64,000 nucleotides of DNA from positions 526,176 to 590,175 of the forward strand of contig OZ025682.1 of NCBI GenBank assembly GCA_964019335.1. The letters run 5' to 3'. Position 1 is the first letter of the stretch. Each line of letters opens with the position of its first letter. Source of the DNA: Diplonema japonicum. Lineage: Eukaryota; Euglenozoa; Diplonemea; Diplonemida; Diplonemidae. The position numbers and the translations under genes are program-made. The notes beneath the pieces were generated by a model that was given only the letters and a program-made list of their open reading frames with translations, had not been told where the DNA came from and did not search any database. Below, one piece after another: positions 32,701 to 42,573 of the stretch.

Positions 32701-33505
32701 ATCAGCCCAGCAAGAAGATTTAATTAAGCAGCAAGGTTTGATGTTAGAGAAGCATGAGTTAAATGAGCTGAATGACGCTAGGAGACACACGGCGTTGCTT
32801 GAGGGTGCCGCTCAGAATGCTGCGATGCAGAGCAGTGCGGTGGCGCAACGGTCGTCGTCGCGTCCTGTGACTCCTAGTCAGAAAACACGGAGCAAGGGTA
32901 GGCACGCGAGGCCTGATTCGCCGAAGCCCTCGCCGCGGAGGAGGTCGTTGAGCAAGTCGTCACCTAGCAGGCGGTTGGCCGAGGACGCGCTCAACATGAC
33001 CGCACCGAAGTCACCGAGAAGTGCAAACATCCAGCAGTCGTTGTATAGTATTTCAGAAGCAGTACAGCAGCTCAAGACAGGCGCGTACAGGAACAGCAGC
33101 GTCACACCATCGGCCCTGGCCACACCGGCGCCAACCGTGACAACTGTCCCCACAGCAACACCCATCTCTGTTGTGAAAGTACAAATAAAGCAGGATCACC
33201 GGCCACTGCCACCCCCTGAGAACCCACACAGAGCTGTCCTTGTCAAGTTCTATGAAAGGCACGACCCTGTTAAACTAAAGGATGTCGACACTATCCTTGA
33301 GCGCTTTTCGGGGCACGACAACACGTTGTTCCACAGCCTCGCAAAGAAGTACAACATAAAGTGCAGCCCATACAGGGACCAGCTCATCTCATTCTACTCG
33401 AAGTACAACCCCGCCAAGTTGTGTGAAGTAGATATCATCTTGCACTTAGCAGAAGGGAGAGAAGAAAAGCTCTTAAGGTGTGAAGGAATCTACGAAGAAG
33501 AATAA
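29746..33505 (+). CDS. UBA/CUE-like, proline-rich, coiled-coil protein
   Basis: Exons 29746-30407 and 30442-33505; 1,241 residues. What look like two ORFs are one: a 34-nt intron (GTATGC donor, CCGCAG acceptor) joins EKFRK to RWEGAEDQ. N-terminal CUE/UBA-like helices (KLSEKFPDVSTKELTKVL; PVEACGDALRLAGWDLKKA) flank a Ser/Lys-rich linker. Then come a Pro/Gln-rich region, poly-Pro tracts (near 31360, 32335 and 32520), long coiled coils (~31720-32300) and an SR/KS-rich basic patch (~32860-32990). The C-terminus has repeats of the form LVKFYERHDPVKLKDVDTIL, LISFYSKYNPAKLCEVDIIL; the segment across the intron has a third copy (LRRYFAKHKPS). I have the impression that such repeats occur in kinetoplastid cytoskeletal proteins. 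Function unknown; a flagellar or cytoskeletal scaffold is a guess. Confidence 0.78.
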
Positions 33506-33642
33506 ACAACCCTCAACACAGAAGCCTAGAAGCCAAATACATCAGAGGGGAGATGTAGTTATGTATTGTTGTATTAAATATAGAGGCAGTTGCTATGTAT
33601 ATTTATCACTAAAGTACAGACATCATATCAAAGCAGGTTTCT

Positions 33643-36003
33643 ATGCTAGCAGAGAATCTGTTGTCTCTCAAACGTGGTCTTTTGAGCAATGTGACGGTGC
33701 TGCTGCAACATATTCAGAAGGCGAGCCGTGAAAAGTTAAAGCTTAATATGGAGACCTTTTGGATGGTGGAGGTATGGACGGACCTGATCAACTCGTTGAT
33801 GGCAAAGGAGGGTCGTGCGTCGTACTTGAAGCTGATCAAGAAGTTCGGTGTGGTAAAGGACATCGATGGATCTGACGCATTGGCTGTGAAAGAGGTTCTC
33901 AGTACCGTGCTGAGCCCACCCATCGACTCCCTAAGGCAAGGCCTAGAGGATCTTATCGACGACAATGTGGCCGTCATCATGAAGGACCTTGCGAACGACA
34001 CCGGAACAAGCTTAGGCATCCTCATCAACAACTTCTCTCAGGTAGTAGTCGACATGACGCAGGCAGACTTCGTCGAGAAGAAAAAGGGTCTCCAAGAGGA
34101 GCATAACATTCGTCTGGACCAAGCACGCGCCCAGCAGAGGGCAGCTGAGCAGCGAATACGTAACCTCGTTCAAACAAGCACCATTGCCACTCCTGAGCAG
34201 TGTTCTATTGAATCCTTGTCACTTCCGATCGGCATCACTGCAGCAACGCTACGCGATAAGGGCTATGCCAACAAAATAGCACAGCTGAACGCTAAGATTC
34301 GTGACCTTGTGTCTCAGAATGAAGAGCTTGTAAAGCAAATTGATGGCCTCGGGGTGAAGCTCATCGAACAGGAGAGGCTGTCCACACAAGCAATCAGCCA
34401 AATGAAGAAGAATCATGAAGAGGAGTCTGTCGTGCTGCAAGCGAGCTACACTTCGAAGTACATGGCATTGCGGAAGGAGTTTGACGAGATCCTTTACAAG
34501 CTGAGAGTGACGACGACAAAGAAAGAGCAAACTGAAGACGTGGCTCATCACTTGGATGTGTTGTGTGAAAAGTTGAACCTCGAGGTGAATTGGTTATTGA
34601 AGATTGTGAGACGTGCAGGCATAGCGCAGAAGAAGGTGGAAATACTGGAGTCAGAAATACAGAACAGGCATTTTACAGGAGCTTGCACAAGACAGTTGGC
34701 AGTGTCTGGTGGTTGGAAGGAGGGCGAGGCCCCTGATACGAGCCAACCGATACTGCAGAGAGGGGCGACAAACTCAGTACGTTCAGCACCTGCAAATGTG
34801 CAGCCTTACCCTGTGTTGGTGGAGCAGATAGAGGTGCTGCGGCAGGGCCTTGTCAACGAGGATCTGCACGACAAGATCGACGAACTGACAAAGCTGAACG
34901 ACGAGAAAGACAAGGTTGTCAGCAACCTCACAGCAACGCTCAAGAGACGCGATCACGACAACTCTGTCTATTTACGAGAGCTGCATAACAAGTATTCCAA
35001 ACAAATGGCCGAGGCCACCTCTAGGACATTTGAGCTTCAAAAGAAGTTCTTCGTTGAAAGCAACAAGATTGCGTCAAACAGGCAGCTAAAGTTCTCAACA
35101 CACGCATTAGACCAGATTGCCAAGAAGATGTCACGGACGCAGCAAAACCTGAACGACGCGAAGCTAGAGATTTGGAAGCAGAAGAAAACGATCTGTGAAT
35201 TGGAGTCGAAGCTGGCAGCTACAACAAAACATAGAGACGCACTTGAGAGAAAGCTGCACGGTACGACTAGCGATGTGGTTGAGGTGTCGGAACTGGGGAG
35301 CGAGTGTAACACCCTGCATGGGGCGGAACAAGGCAAAGATATCGAAGATAATACCAGCCAGGATGGGTCTGCAGACGAGGATAGTGTGACGATTGACACA
35401 CCTGACTTGATGTTTCCTGCTGAAGGGTCAGAAGAGAGCTATGTGTTGTACGAGGCAGGGGGGAAAACAGTCACGTGTGACAGAAAGGATCTTCTCACCC
35501 CAGAGCCAAGCAGGCACACGAACTCCCCAGCTCCGCCTATGGCGTTGTCAGAGATAGACTACCAGCTGTGGCTCGAAGCAGACAAGGAAGTACAAACTAT
35601 CGCCAAGCAGCAATTGCAGGCAGCGCAAAGCTCTCAGCGGACAGCCACTCCAACGAACTGCCGGTCACCGATTTTTCTGCATGTAAAATCGAAACAAAAA
35701 GAGCACAGGACACCTGCCTTTACAGAAAGGATCCTGCGAACTCATGTGGATTACAGGAAAACACCTGTGACAACCCCAACTATGAGGCAGACACCCACGC
35801 CACCGCCTGTACCAGTTCCCAAACCTCCACCAAAGAAGGTAACAGTGAGGCTGCCATTAGACTTAAAGAATGACAAGGCAAAAGGAAGTATGGGAACATG
35901 GCAGGCAGCACTGCAGACTATCTTGATGGATGTGAGGGTAATGAGTAATGGCAACAGACAAAAGCGGTGGCAGGGTTCCAGTCAAATTGGTACAAATAAG
36001 TGA
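33643..36003 (+). CDS. Long coiled-coil protein, unknown function
   Basis: 786 residues, no intron. An N-terminal helical region (LLSLKRGLLSNVTVLLQHIQ) leads to heptad-rich coiled coils at roughly residues 150-340 and 410-540 (e.g. AKIRDLVSQNEELVKQIDGL). An acidic stretch and a Pro-rich C-terminal third (TPTPPPVPVPKPPPKK) follow. No enzyme motif. The neighbours are also coiled-coil or ciliary-type proteins, so a structural role is plausible but unproven. The ATG lies about six bases after a caaagcag acceptor-like site. Confidence 0.75.
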   Translation: MLAENLLSLKRGLLSNVTVLLQHIQKASREKLKLNMETFWMVEVWTDLINSLMAKEGRASYLKLIKKFGVVKDIDGSDALAVKEVLSTVLSPPIDSLRQGLEDLIDDNVAVIMKDLANDTGTSLGILINNFSQVVVDMTQADFVEKKKGLQEEHNIRLDQARAQQRAAEQRIRNLVQTSTIATPEQCSIESLSLPIGITAATLRDKGYANKIAQLNAKIRDLVSQNEELVKQIDGLGVKLIEQERLSTQAISQMKKNHEEESVVLQASYTSKYMALRKEFDEILYKLRVTTTKKEQTEDVAHHLDVLCEKLNLEVNWLLKIVRRAGIAQKKVEILESEIQNRHFTGACTRQLAVSGGWKEGEAPDTSQPILQRGATNSVRSAPANVQPYPVLVEQIEVLRQGLVNEDLHDKIDELTKLNDEKDKVVSNLTATLKRRDHDNSVYLRELHNKYSKQMAEATSRTFELQKKFFVESNKIASNRQLKFSTHALDQIAKKMSRTQQNLNDAKLEIWKQKKTICELESKLAATTKHRDALERKLHGTTSDVVEVSELGSECNTLHGAEQGKDIEDNTSQDGSADEDSVTIDTPDLMFPAEGSEESYVLYEAGGKTVTCDRKDLLTPEPSRHTNSPAPPMALSEIDYQLWLEADKEVQTIAKQQLQAAQSSQRTATPTNCRSPIFLHVKSKQKEHRTPAFTERILRTHVDYRKTPVTTPTMRQTPTPPPVPVPKPPPKKVTVRLPLDLKNDKAKGSMGTWQAALQTILMDVRVMSNGNRQKRWQGSSQIGTNK

Positions 36004-36051
36004 CGTATTTTCTTAATCTGGTTTAAATTTCATATGATCTTTACAGACACC

Positions 36052-36972
36052 ATGTGCGTCAGCAATGAACAGTTGCTATTCAACAAGTTCCAAGAGGCGG
36101 TAAGAGACGGGACAAGGGACGACACGATGGAAGTGTTGAGGGCAGAGGGGTTTCCTTATGAATTCGTGTCTCCGACCGGGAGGAGGCCTATACACCTTGT
36201 GTGTGAACGAGGGCACCTAGAAGGTTTAGAATATCTGTGCACCAAAGGTTGCAGCGTTTTTTGCCTGGACAAGAAAAAAGGTAGCAGCATGCATTACGCG
36301 GCGAAGGCTGGAAGCTTGCCATGTGTGTCATTTTTATTGGAACGGGGTATGCCTGCAACAGGGCTGGCTGATGGTATGGGGGATGGACACGAGACAGCTT
36401 TCCACTGGGCGGTGTGGTATGCAAAACTTGATGTGGCGAGAGCGCTCAAGAACAAGGACCACAGCGTTGTTGATATGATAGACACAGACGGGGACACAGT
36501 GCTGCATTGGGCGTGCAACAACGCAAGGGTGTCAATAGCTAGGAAACTTGTTACAGAGTTTGGGTGTGACAGGAACAAGTCGAACTCGGTTGGGAGTACA
36601 CCCATGCACTGCTGCGCAGCACAAGGAGATTCCGATTTGTCTCGCATCATGACGGAGGAGCTAGGAGCCGACATCAACACTCAGGACGTGCATGGAGACA
36701 CACCTTTGCATGTGGCGGTGTCCTTCGAGCACCTCAAGATCGTAGAACTCCTTCTGTCGCATAAGGCGGATGTTTATATCAGGAACACCTCGCAGCAGAC
36801 TCCCTTAGAGCTCGCAGAGTACTTGTCGATATCGGGTGGTATCGTCTCCCTCTTAGACGGTGCTGTCAACGGTACATTCGAGGATGCTTACGAGCAATAC
36901 AAAAAAGATAGAAGAGCGGCCGAGACGCTGTCCAATGCCGTGGAGGCAACCCGTTTGGCAGGCGGGCACTGA
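36052..36972 (+). CDS. Ankyrin-repeat protein
   Basis: 306 residues, no intron. At least six ankyrin units are visible, e.g. GRRPIHLVCERGHLEGLEYL, GSSMHYAAKAGSLPCVSFLL, GDTVLHWACNNARVSIARKL, GSTPMHCCAAQGDSDLSRIM, GDTPLHVAVSFEHLKIVELL. A short charged tail follows. Ankyrin arrays bind partner proteins; no catalytic domain is attached. The start at 36052 is preferred to the in-frame ATG at 36034 because an acceptor-like AG (tttacag) falls between them. Confidence 0.88.
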   Translation: MCVSNEQLLFNKFQEAVRDGTRDDTMEVLRAEGFPYEFVSPTGRRPIHLVCERGHLEGLEYLCTKGCSVFCLDKKKGSSMHYAAKAGSLPCVSFLLERGMPATGLADGMGDGHETAFHWAVWYAKLDVARALKNKDHSVVDMIDTDGDTVLHWACNNARVSIARKLVTEFGCDRNKSNSVGSTPMHCCAAQGDSDLSRIMTEELGADINTQDVHGDTPLHVAVSFEHLKIVELLLSHKADVYIRNTSQQTPLELAEYLSISGGIVSLLDGAVNGTFEDAYEQYKKDRRAAETLSNAVEATRLAGGH

Positions 36973-37054
36973 CCTCCACAAGTATTAAGTACACTAAGTA
37001 AGTAGTTTTATTGTTAAGCTGTATCACGCCAACAGCCCTCAGGTAGGTAGTAAA

Positions 37055-37801
37055 ATGAACGACGAGACCTGCGAGTACATAGAAGATGGTATGCACCTTG
37101 GCGCAACTACCACGTTATTACAGCTAATTACGTTCCCACCGAGAGCGACACTCAAGATTATGCTACGTATTTAGGAATAGACACAGTCACGGAGGCCGAC
37201 CTTTTGTGGATAGCAGAGGAGGGAGTTAGAGCAAAGCTCCCTGAGGGGTGGAAACCCTGCTCAACGCGAAAAGGACAAATTTATTATTTTAACACGATCA
37301 CAGGGCAGTCTTCATGGACACATCCCAAAGACGTTGAATTTAAGGAGTTGCTATTATCAGAGAGGCTGAAAAAAAAGCAAGCAGCTGCAGCCATCAGCAC
37401 CTACAACTCCCACCACAGCGAGTCCCAAGGCCCCAGCGCGCTTTCCACCCATACTTCTCTTACGGTGTGACACGCTTACATTTTAGTTACCCTCACAGCG
37501 CGACCGCCCACACAGCTCATATCAATCATCGCCACAAAGCCCCTCGGGTGTCTGCACTAGGCTTAAGGTATGCTGCATGATAGAATCCATCCATGTCCAG
37601 GTTGTGTCCTTGCACGACAACCGCACAGTCTGCCAGGCGCGCATCAGCAGCTCGACCACTTTCTCTTCCATTACTTCTCTCTTGCCTGCCTCATGTGTTG
37701 CTGACAGTTTCATGGACAGTGAAGGCTTTGCTTACCCACCACAAGACTTGGTGCAGGCACACTGTGTAGGGTGTGACACTGCTGTTGTTTACGTTAGTTA
37801 G
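37055..37801 (+). CDS. CEP164-like WW-domain protein
   Basis: Exons 37055-37088, 37124-37464, 37499-37567 and 37601-37801, introns 35, 34 and 33 nt; 214 residues. The region DLLWIAEEGVRAKLPEGWKP then IYYFNTITGQSSWTHP is a WW domain preceded by the acidic/helical lead found in the N-terminus of CEP164, a distal-appendage protein of basal bodies; a Lys-rich helix follows. Animal CEP164 continues into long coiled coils; here a stop (37799-37801) ends the frame after a Ser/Cys-rich tail. If the 46 bases after it plus some coding sequence were an intron (GTAGGG... CACTCAG), the protein would fuse to the next IQ/coiled-coil gene. The GTAGGG donor is unlike the others, so I keep them apart. Confidence 0.7.
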
Positions 37802-37847
37802 AACAGTCAACGTTTTCTATTTCATCCCGCTCACACGCACTCAGGTC

Positions 37848-40800
37848 ATGATCACTGAGGATGAGGAACGAGAGAGGCAGAAATTGTGGTTTTCCTTCGT
37901 CTCGGAGCTGCGCAGGGGGACGCGATCCGATGCCGCAAGGAAGATCCAGGGCATATGGGGCGACTACTTATTGTTCAGGGCGTATAAGCGCATGGCAGTG
38001 AAGATGACACAGGGGAAGGACACGACTGCGGCAACAAAGATACAAAGCTGTTGGCGAGGGAAACAAGCAAGGTCGCTGGTCCGTGTAATACGGTTGCAGC
38101 TGGATATGTCTTCCGAGCTGAGGGTGATGCCCCGTATGCGGGTTATGTTGCAAGAAAAGAAGGCACGCATGGCTTTTCTGCAAGAAGAGTCAGAGTTCCG
38201 TCTTGCCCGCTTATGGATGAACTACATATCCTCAGAGAGTATATACAGAGATGGCTTGTCATCCGTCTTGTCGCTTCTTGTTGCGGAAGCCTTCAAGAGA
38301 TTCACATCTGTTGGCATCTCTTGTATTGTGCCAGTCAGGCTGATGGCGAACGATGAAACATCCGATAGGCTCAAGAAAACCGCAGAAGCGCGAGTTCCCT
38401 ACAGGAGGTGGATGGTTCAGGCTGAGCAATACGACCGCTTTGCGAGAAGCTTGCACTGCTTTTCCAACTTGCTCGAACATAAAGAAACCTTTCGCAGGGA
38501 GCGGCTTAACATCCGGTGGCGTCTGTTGTTGCGTGAAGAGTGGGCCACTTTATCAGTAGTTGCAACTAAGAGCCATGTAAAGCGTGTGATCATCGAGTTG
38601 AAGCAACTATCGTGTGAATTATTTTTTGAACGCACGGAATTATTGAAACGTACCTGGGAAGAAATGGAACAGTGCCGCAGGTCCAGTCATGAACTGACGG
38701 AAACGCATGGTCGCAGCCAACTGAGTTTGCTCAAAAATGAAGCCTTCGCGCGTGCGGAGGCGAAGAGTGACATGTTAGCGGAGAGCGTAAGCTTGCTATG
38801 CTATGCGCAGCACTTGGGCAGTAGCAGCATAGGGGTACACGAGGATATTCTCATGGTGCACATTGTAGAGCTGGACAAGCGCGTCGCTGTTGGAAGAATG
38901 CAGCAGACGATGTTCACAGCATGCTTCGTGATATTTGAAGATCTTCATAGGCAGCACTGCGAGGAGCTGTGGTGCCATGATGTCCGTCTCCTTTCCACTA
39001 TTAACTACGAAGCACAGGCAAGAGACGCAATTAACAGTGAGGGGTTAGATATTCGCGAGTTGATAGCTACTCTTGAGATGGTGGTACGAATGCAGCATGC
39101 CAACGAGGAGGAAACAACCATGCAGTGCCTCAAAGAAGCCGTTGCAAGGGAGTTTGTGGCGCTTGAAGAGGCTCATGCCCTGCGCCGCTTGCATGTCGCA
39201 GACGAGAGGGATATACGTTCCCAGCACGACGACGAGGCAGCACGTTGCCACGCATTGTGGAAAGTGGAAACCAGCGAGCTTCGGCTGCGGTCCACAATGC
39301 CTTCGTCTATCGAGCTTTCTTACTTTGAAGCTTATGAGCAAATGCGCAGGTTTCATTTACAGATGTACGGAGAGGCCGATGCTGTGGCTTTAATTGAGTG
39401 CTGCGACAGGAGCTTGCTGCTGGCATCTTACCAAGATGTAGCGACACTGTGGGGTCGCTACTGCAGCGACCAGCTAAGGGAGCTTGAAGTTGTTGCGTTG
39501 CATGCTAGTTTGAGCTTACAGGAGCAAGAAAACAAAACAAGCAACATTTTGTACGACAGTATGTCCGCTGTGTACAGTGTCCTGACAGGTCAGAGCGTTG
39601 CGAAATGGGTGCCTATAGGCGACGAGCTGCTGTGCGTGCTTGAGGAAAAGGAAAAACGAGAAAGAAAGCAAATGGTGCTACAGGAGTACTCCTTGTGGTC
39701 ATTGCTGGAGAGCATGTTCAAGAAGAAAGGATACGAGAACAAAAAGAAAAAGAACGTAATGAGCAGGCTGCTAAGGGCGCATCGTGAAGACTTCGAGAAG
39801 AAAACATTCAACTGGATCCTGCAGACGGAGCATGAGGAACGCAGGAAGCTCGAGGAGAACGAGCGTAGCGAAAGAGGCGAATTGAAGCAACCACAGTTTG
39901 TCGTAGTTTGCAAGTTGCCTGAGCTGCTGTCTGTTGCTGCGGAGGATGGGCAGTACTGTGCCTCCCTGCTGGAAGCCATCAACAGTTTGCCTGTGGAGAC
40001 AGACCGTGTTATCTTCAATTTCGAAGAGCAGCAAAGATGGAGTGTGGAACATAGCAGTGAGTTTTCCCTACTGACAATAGACGAGGGGTTTGAGAGGTGT
40101 TTAGAGGAGAGCGCACAACAGAGCGCCCTACACGCGCTTGAAGCAGCCAAGCTCTGGGGTTGTGAAAAAGCAGCTAGATGTGAACTATGCGGCGTGCAAG
40201 AACAGGATTTAGAAACAGCATTGGCATCAGAGGCTTTCACAATGGTGTTGATCACAGAAACCGGAAAAAGACTTGGTTTGCAGCAAGCAGAGCAACACAG
40301 CTTCCAGGAACTGACATCTATCATGCAACAAGAAGCGTTCTTCGTTAAACAGAGGGACGAGGCTGGGATTGTCGTTCAGCAATTTCAAAAGAGGGCTATC
40401 GCTAAAAGAAAAATTAACAAACTGCGGCACACCCGCGACATTGAAGAAGCCAGGGATAGCAGAGCGGAGCAGCTGTTGCTGGAGACACCTGTCATTATTA
40501 AAAAGGAAGCTGCTAAGAGAATGTGTTTGGAAACCGAAGAAAGTGTGTGCCTTGCGAAGCTACTGAACAGGGCGTCGCAGGAGGCAGCTTGCGTACGTTT
40601 GCAAGCCTTGCCGCCCCTTTCAAGCACTAGGCATGTACCAGATATGACAGCCCCGCGAGAAGCTGTACCCGCCCTGCCGAGCATACGCCCACCGTCGCCT
40701 TTCCTGCTGAAGGAACTGCTACTAGCGTTACGAAGTTTAGCTACTTTCGAGAAGCCTAGGCGGAGAGCCATTCGTGAGCAAGAGTCCAAAGCCCTCGGCC

Positions 40801-41171
40801 GTCTTTGGATGAGCTTTAACAAGAGCCGTCCCAACCCACGTTTGAAGACCCCGAAGCTCGTCAAGGCCAAGGTCAACATGCAGCCAGAAGAAATTGTTAC
40901 GTTGGAAATGAAGCGCAGGCTTGTTCTCGAAAATGCAGAACATGATACATGGCAGGATCATGTCATGCAATGGAGAATGCAACACATGCTTCTGTGCTGG
41001 AAGTTCAACAGCAGCAACTACGCCGCTGATGCAATCCCAAACATGTTAGGCGACTTGAGTAAGTGGATCACAGTTCAGAAGCTTCCAGAGAGGTATGAAC
41101 TCAGCGATAGTTACCCATCACAGCCACGCGCCGTGCATCCTGCAGCCCTTGAAGGTAGTTACACCTTTTAA
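37848..41171 (+). CDS. IQ-motif, helix-rich protein, unknown function
   Basis: 1,107 residues, no intron. Two IQ-type calmodulin sites lie near the N-terminus (RKIQGIWGDYLLFRAYKRM; TKIQSCWRGKQARSLVR), and an IQ-like IVVQQFQKRAIAKRKINKL lies near 40366. The rest is highly charged and helical, rich in Glu, Arg, Cys and His, without a recognised domain. Start chosen at the ATG right after cactcag|gtc; the frame is open upstream to 37773, but that part lies before the acceptor-like AG. It could instead be the coiled-coil part of the preceding WW gene. Likely cytoskeletal or ciliary by composition and neighbours (inference). Confidence 0.75.
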   Translation: MITEDEERERQKLWFSFVSELRRGTRSDAARKIQGIWGDYLLFRAYKRMAVKMTQGKDTTAATKIQSCWRGKQARSLVRVIRLQLDMSSELRVMPRMRVMLQEKKARMAFLQEESEFRLARLWMNYISSESIYRDGLSSVLSLLVAEAFKRFTSVGISCIVPVRLMANDETSDRLKKTAEARVPYRRWMVQAEQYDRFARSLHCFSNLLEHKETFRRERLNIRWRLLLREEWATLSVVATKSHVKRVIIELKQLSCELFFERTELLKRTWEEMEQCRRSSHELTETHGRSQLSLLKNEAFARAEAKSDMLAESVSLLCYAQHLGSSSIGVHEDILMVHIVELDKRVAVGRMQQTMFTACFVIFEDLHRQHCEELWCHDVRLLSTINYEAQARDAINSEGLDIRELIATLEMVVRMQHANEEETTMQCLKEAVAREFVALEEAHALRRLHVADERDIRSQHDDEAARCHALWKVETSELRLRSTMPSSIELSYFEAYEQMRRFHLQMYGEADAVALIECCDRSLLLASYQDVATLWGRYCSDQLRELEVVALHASLSLQEQENKTSNILYDSMSAVYSVLTGQSVAKWVPIGDELLCVLEEKEKRERKQMVLQEYSLWSLLESMFKKKGYENKKKKNVMSRLLRAHREDFEKKTFNWILQTEHEERRKLEENERSERGELKQPQFVVVCKLPELLSVAAEDGQYCASLLEAINSLPVETDRVIFNFEEQQRWSVEHSSEFSLLTIDEGFERCLEESAQQSALHALEAAKLWGCEKAARCELCGVQEQDLETALASEAFTMVLITETGKRLGLQQAEQHSFQELTSIMQQEAFFVKQRDEAGIVVQQFQKRAIAKRKINKLRHTRDIEEARDSRAEQLLLETPVIIKKEAAKRMCLETEESVCLAKLLNRASQEAACVRLQALPPLSSTRHVPDMTAPREAVPALPSIRPPSPFLLKELLLALRSLATFEKPRRRAIREQESKALGRLWMSFNKSRPNPRLKTPKLVKAKVNMQPEEIVTLEMKRRLVLENAEHDTWQDHVMQWRMQHMLLCWKFNSSNYAADAIPNMLGDLSKWITVQKLPERYELSDSYPSQPRAVHPAALEGSYTF

Positions 41172-41577
41172 GGAGATCCCTGATCCATATTTCAAAAAGG
41201 TATTCTTAAGACACTGACCACTCATCTTAGTTATTTTATGAACGAGGTGCTGCGGGCAGAGCACACATGCTTTCCCAGTACAGGAATACACGTTTGGAAC
41301 AGAAGTTCCTACCTCTCACATCAGCCGTAGGTCATCAAACTTGTCCCAGTTGACGGCATCCTTTCTGATTCTGCTTGTTTTGTTGCTTTGGATTTGGACA
41401 AGGTGCTTTACAGCGCCATATGTTCACTCAGCTCTAGCTGCAGTCAGCCATTTGCTTGGATGATGTTGTTTCCTAACAAAACCCGCTAGTAGCTCGAGCT
41501 TACGCCTGCCTCGTTTTGTCTTCCGTTGAGTACTGTGAACTGAACACCGCAACATAGCACATAACAACCAGGCAAAT
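41172..41577. other. Spacer, nothing recognised
   Basis: About 400 bp with no supportable ORF. An AG (acaaccag) lies within ten bases of the next start. Confidence 0.5.
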
Positions 41578-42474
41578 ATGAGTAACGCGCACGAATGGCC
41601 GGTATTGAATAGCACACCGGAAGGCCAGGCGATTGTGAACGAGATACAACGGGCACTGGAGGGGAGGCGGAGAGGGGTGAATAAGCAGCAGGTTATAAAG
41701 GTGAGTGCCGATCACTTGGCTGCGAAGTACGTGATGCAGGAGGTAAACAATATCAGCAGGGTTGCTGGAGACGTGGCACGACTTGTGATAGAGTGCGAGG
41801 AGCTTTGCGACAGCATGGAAGAGGCGTGCAACAAGAAGCACTACACGATCAACGAGTCGATGCGGCAACTGGTAAGCAGCAAGTGCAAAATGAGTTACGA
41901 AGCCTGCAAATTGTCGGCAGGGGATGTCATCCGGCCGTTGCTTGCAAAGAAAGTTGAAAGCCATGCCGAGACCTGCGCTGCGATTATCGAGGAGGACTGT
42001 AACTTGAAAGAAGAGGTCGAAAAGCTCCTGAAAGAGAACGAGGACATCAAGAGGAGCTACTATAGGGAACGCGACCACATCAGTAAGGTGAGGGGCGAGA
42101 CAAGCATGATGATGCAGTCGGTGATTAAGAGGATGACACTGCTGTTACAGCAGTACAGAGTGCCTTCAGAAGCATTTGACTTGAAATATGCTGACCACCT
42201 TCTTGCTCTGATCGAAGCCTTGCAGACGAAGGTACAAGTTCTCACTGCTGATGTCAACATGTGTAACTACGACAGCGACACAGTGCCTGCCTTGAGGTAC
42301 TTGCGCGACACGTTGCAGGAGCTTATCAATAGCGCGCGGCTGGAAGAGCAGACCATGACCGTCCTAATAGACCAGTACACACAAGCCGAGTCGGCAGAGT
42401 TCCACAAGCTGAACGAAGAGTTTAAAGCACTCGAAAAAGAAAAACAGCTACTAGAACAGACGCGCGAGCGTTAA
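41578..42474 (+). CDS. Coiled-coil protein, unknown function
   Basis: 298 residues, no intron, predicted helical throughout. Coiled-coil heptads are strongest at ~120-190 (LKEEVEKLLKENEDIKRSYY) and ~245-298 (EEFKALEKEKQLLEQTRER). No membrane span and no motif of known function. It sits between a helix-rich IQ protein and a membrane glycosyltransferase; the spacing gives no functional hint. Confidence 0.72.
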   Translation: MSNAHEWPVLNSTPEGQAIVNEIQRALEGRRRGVNKQQVIKVSADHLAAKYVMQEVNNISRVAGDVARLVIECEELCDSMEEACNKKHYTINESMRQLVSSKCKMSYEACKLSAGDVIRPLLAKKVESHAETCAAIIEEDCNLKEEVEKLLKENEDIKRSYYRERDHISKVRGETSMMMQSVIKRMTLLLQQYRVPSEAFDLKYADHLLALIEALQTKVQVLTADVNMCNYDSDTVPALRYLRDTLQELINSARLEEQTMTVLIDQYTQAESAEFHKLNEEFKALEKEKQLLEQTRER

Positions 42475-42573
42475 GCAATAGAATAGAATAGATGTAGTTT
42501 ATTATTCACTCGTACACTTGTACAATCGTGCCACCCAATACAGGGCTGCTTGCGACATGATAATGCCCTGCAA

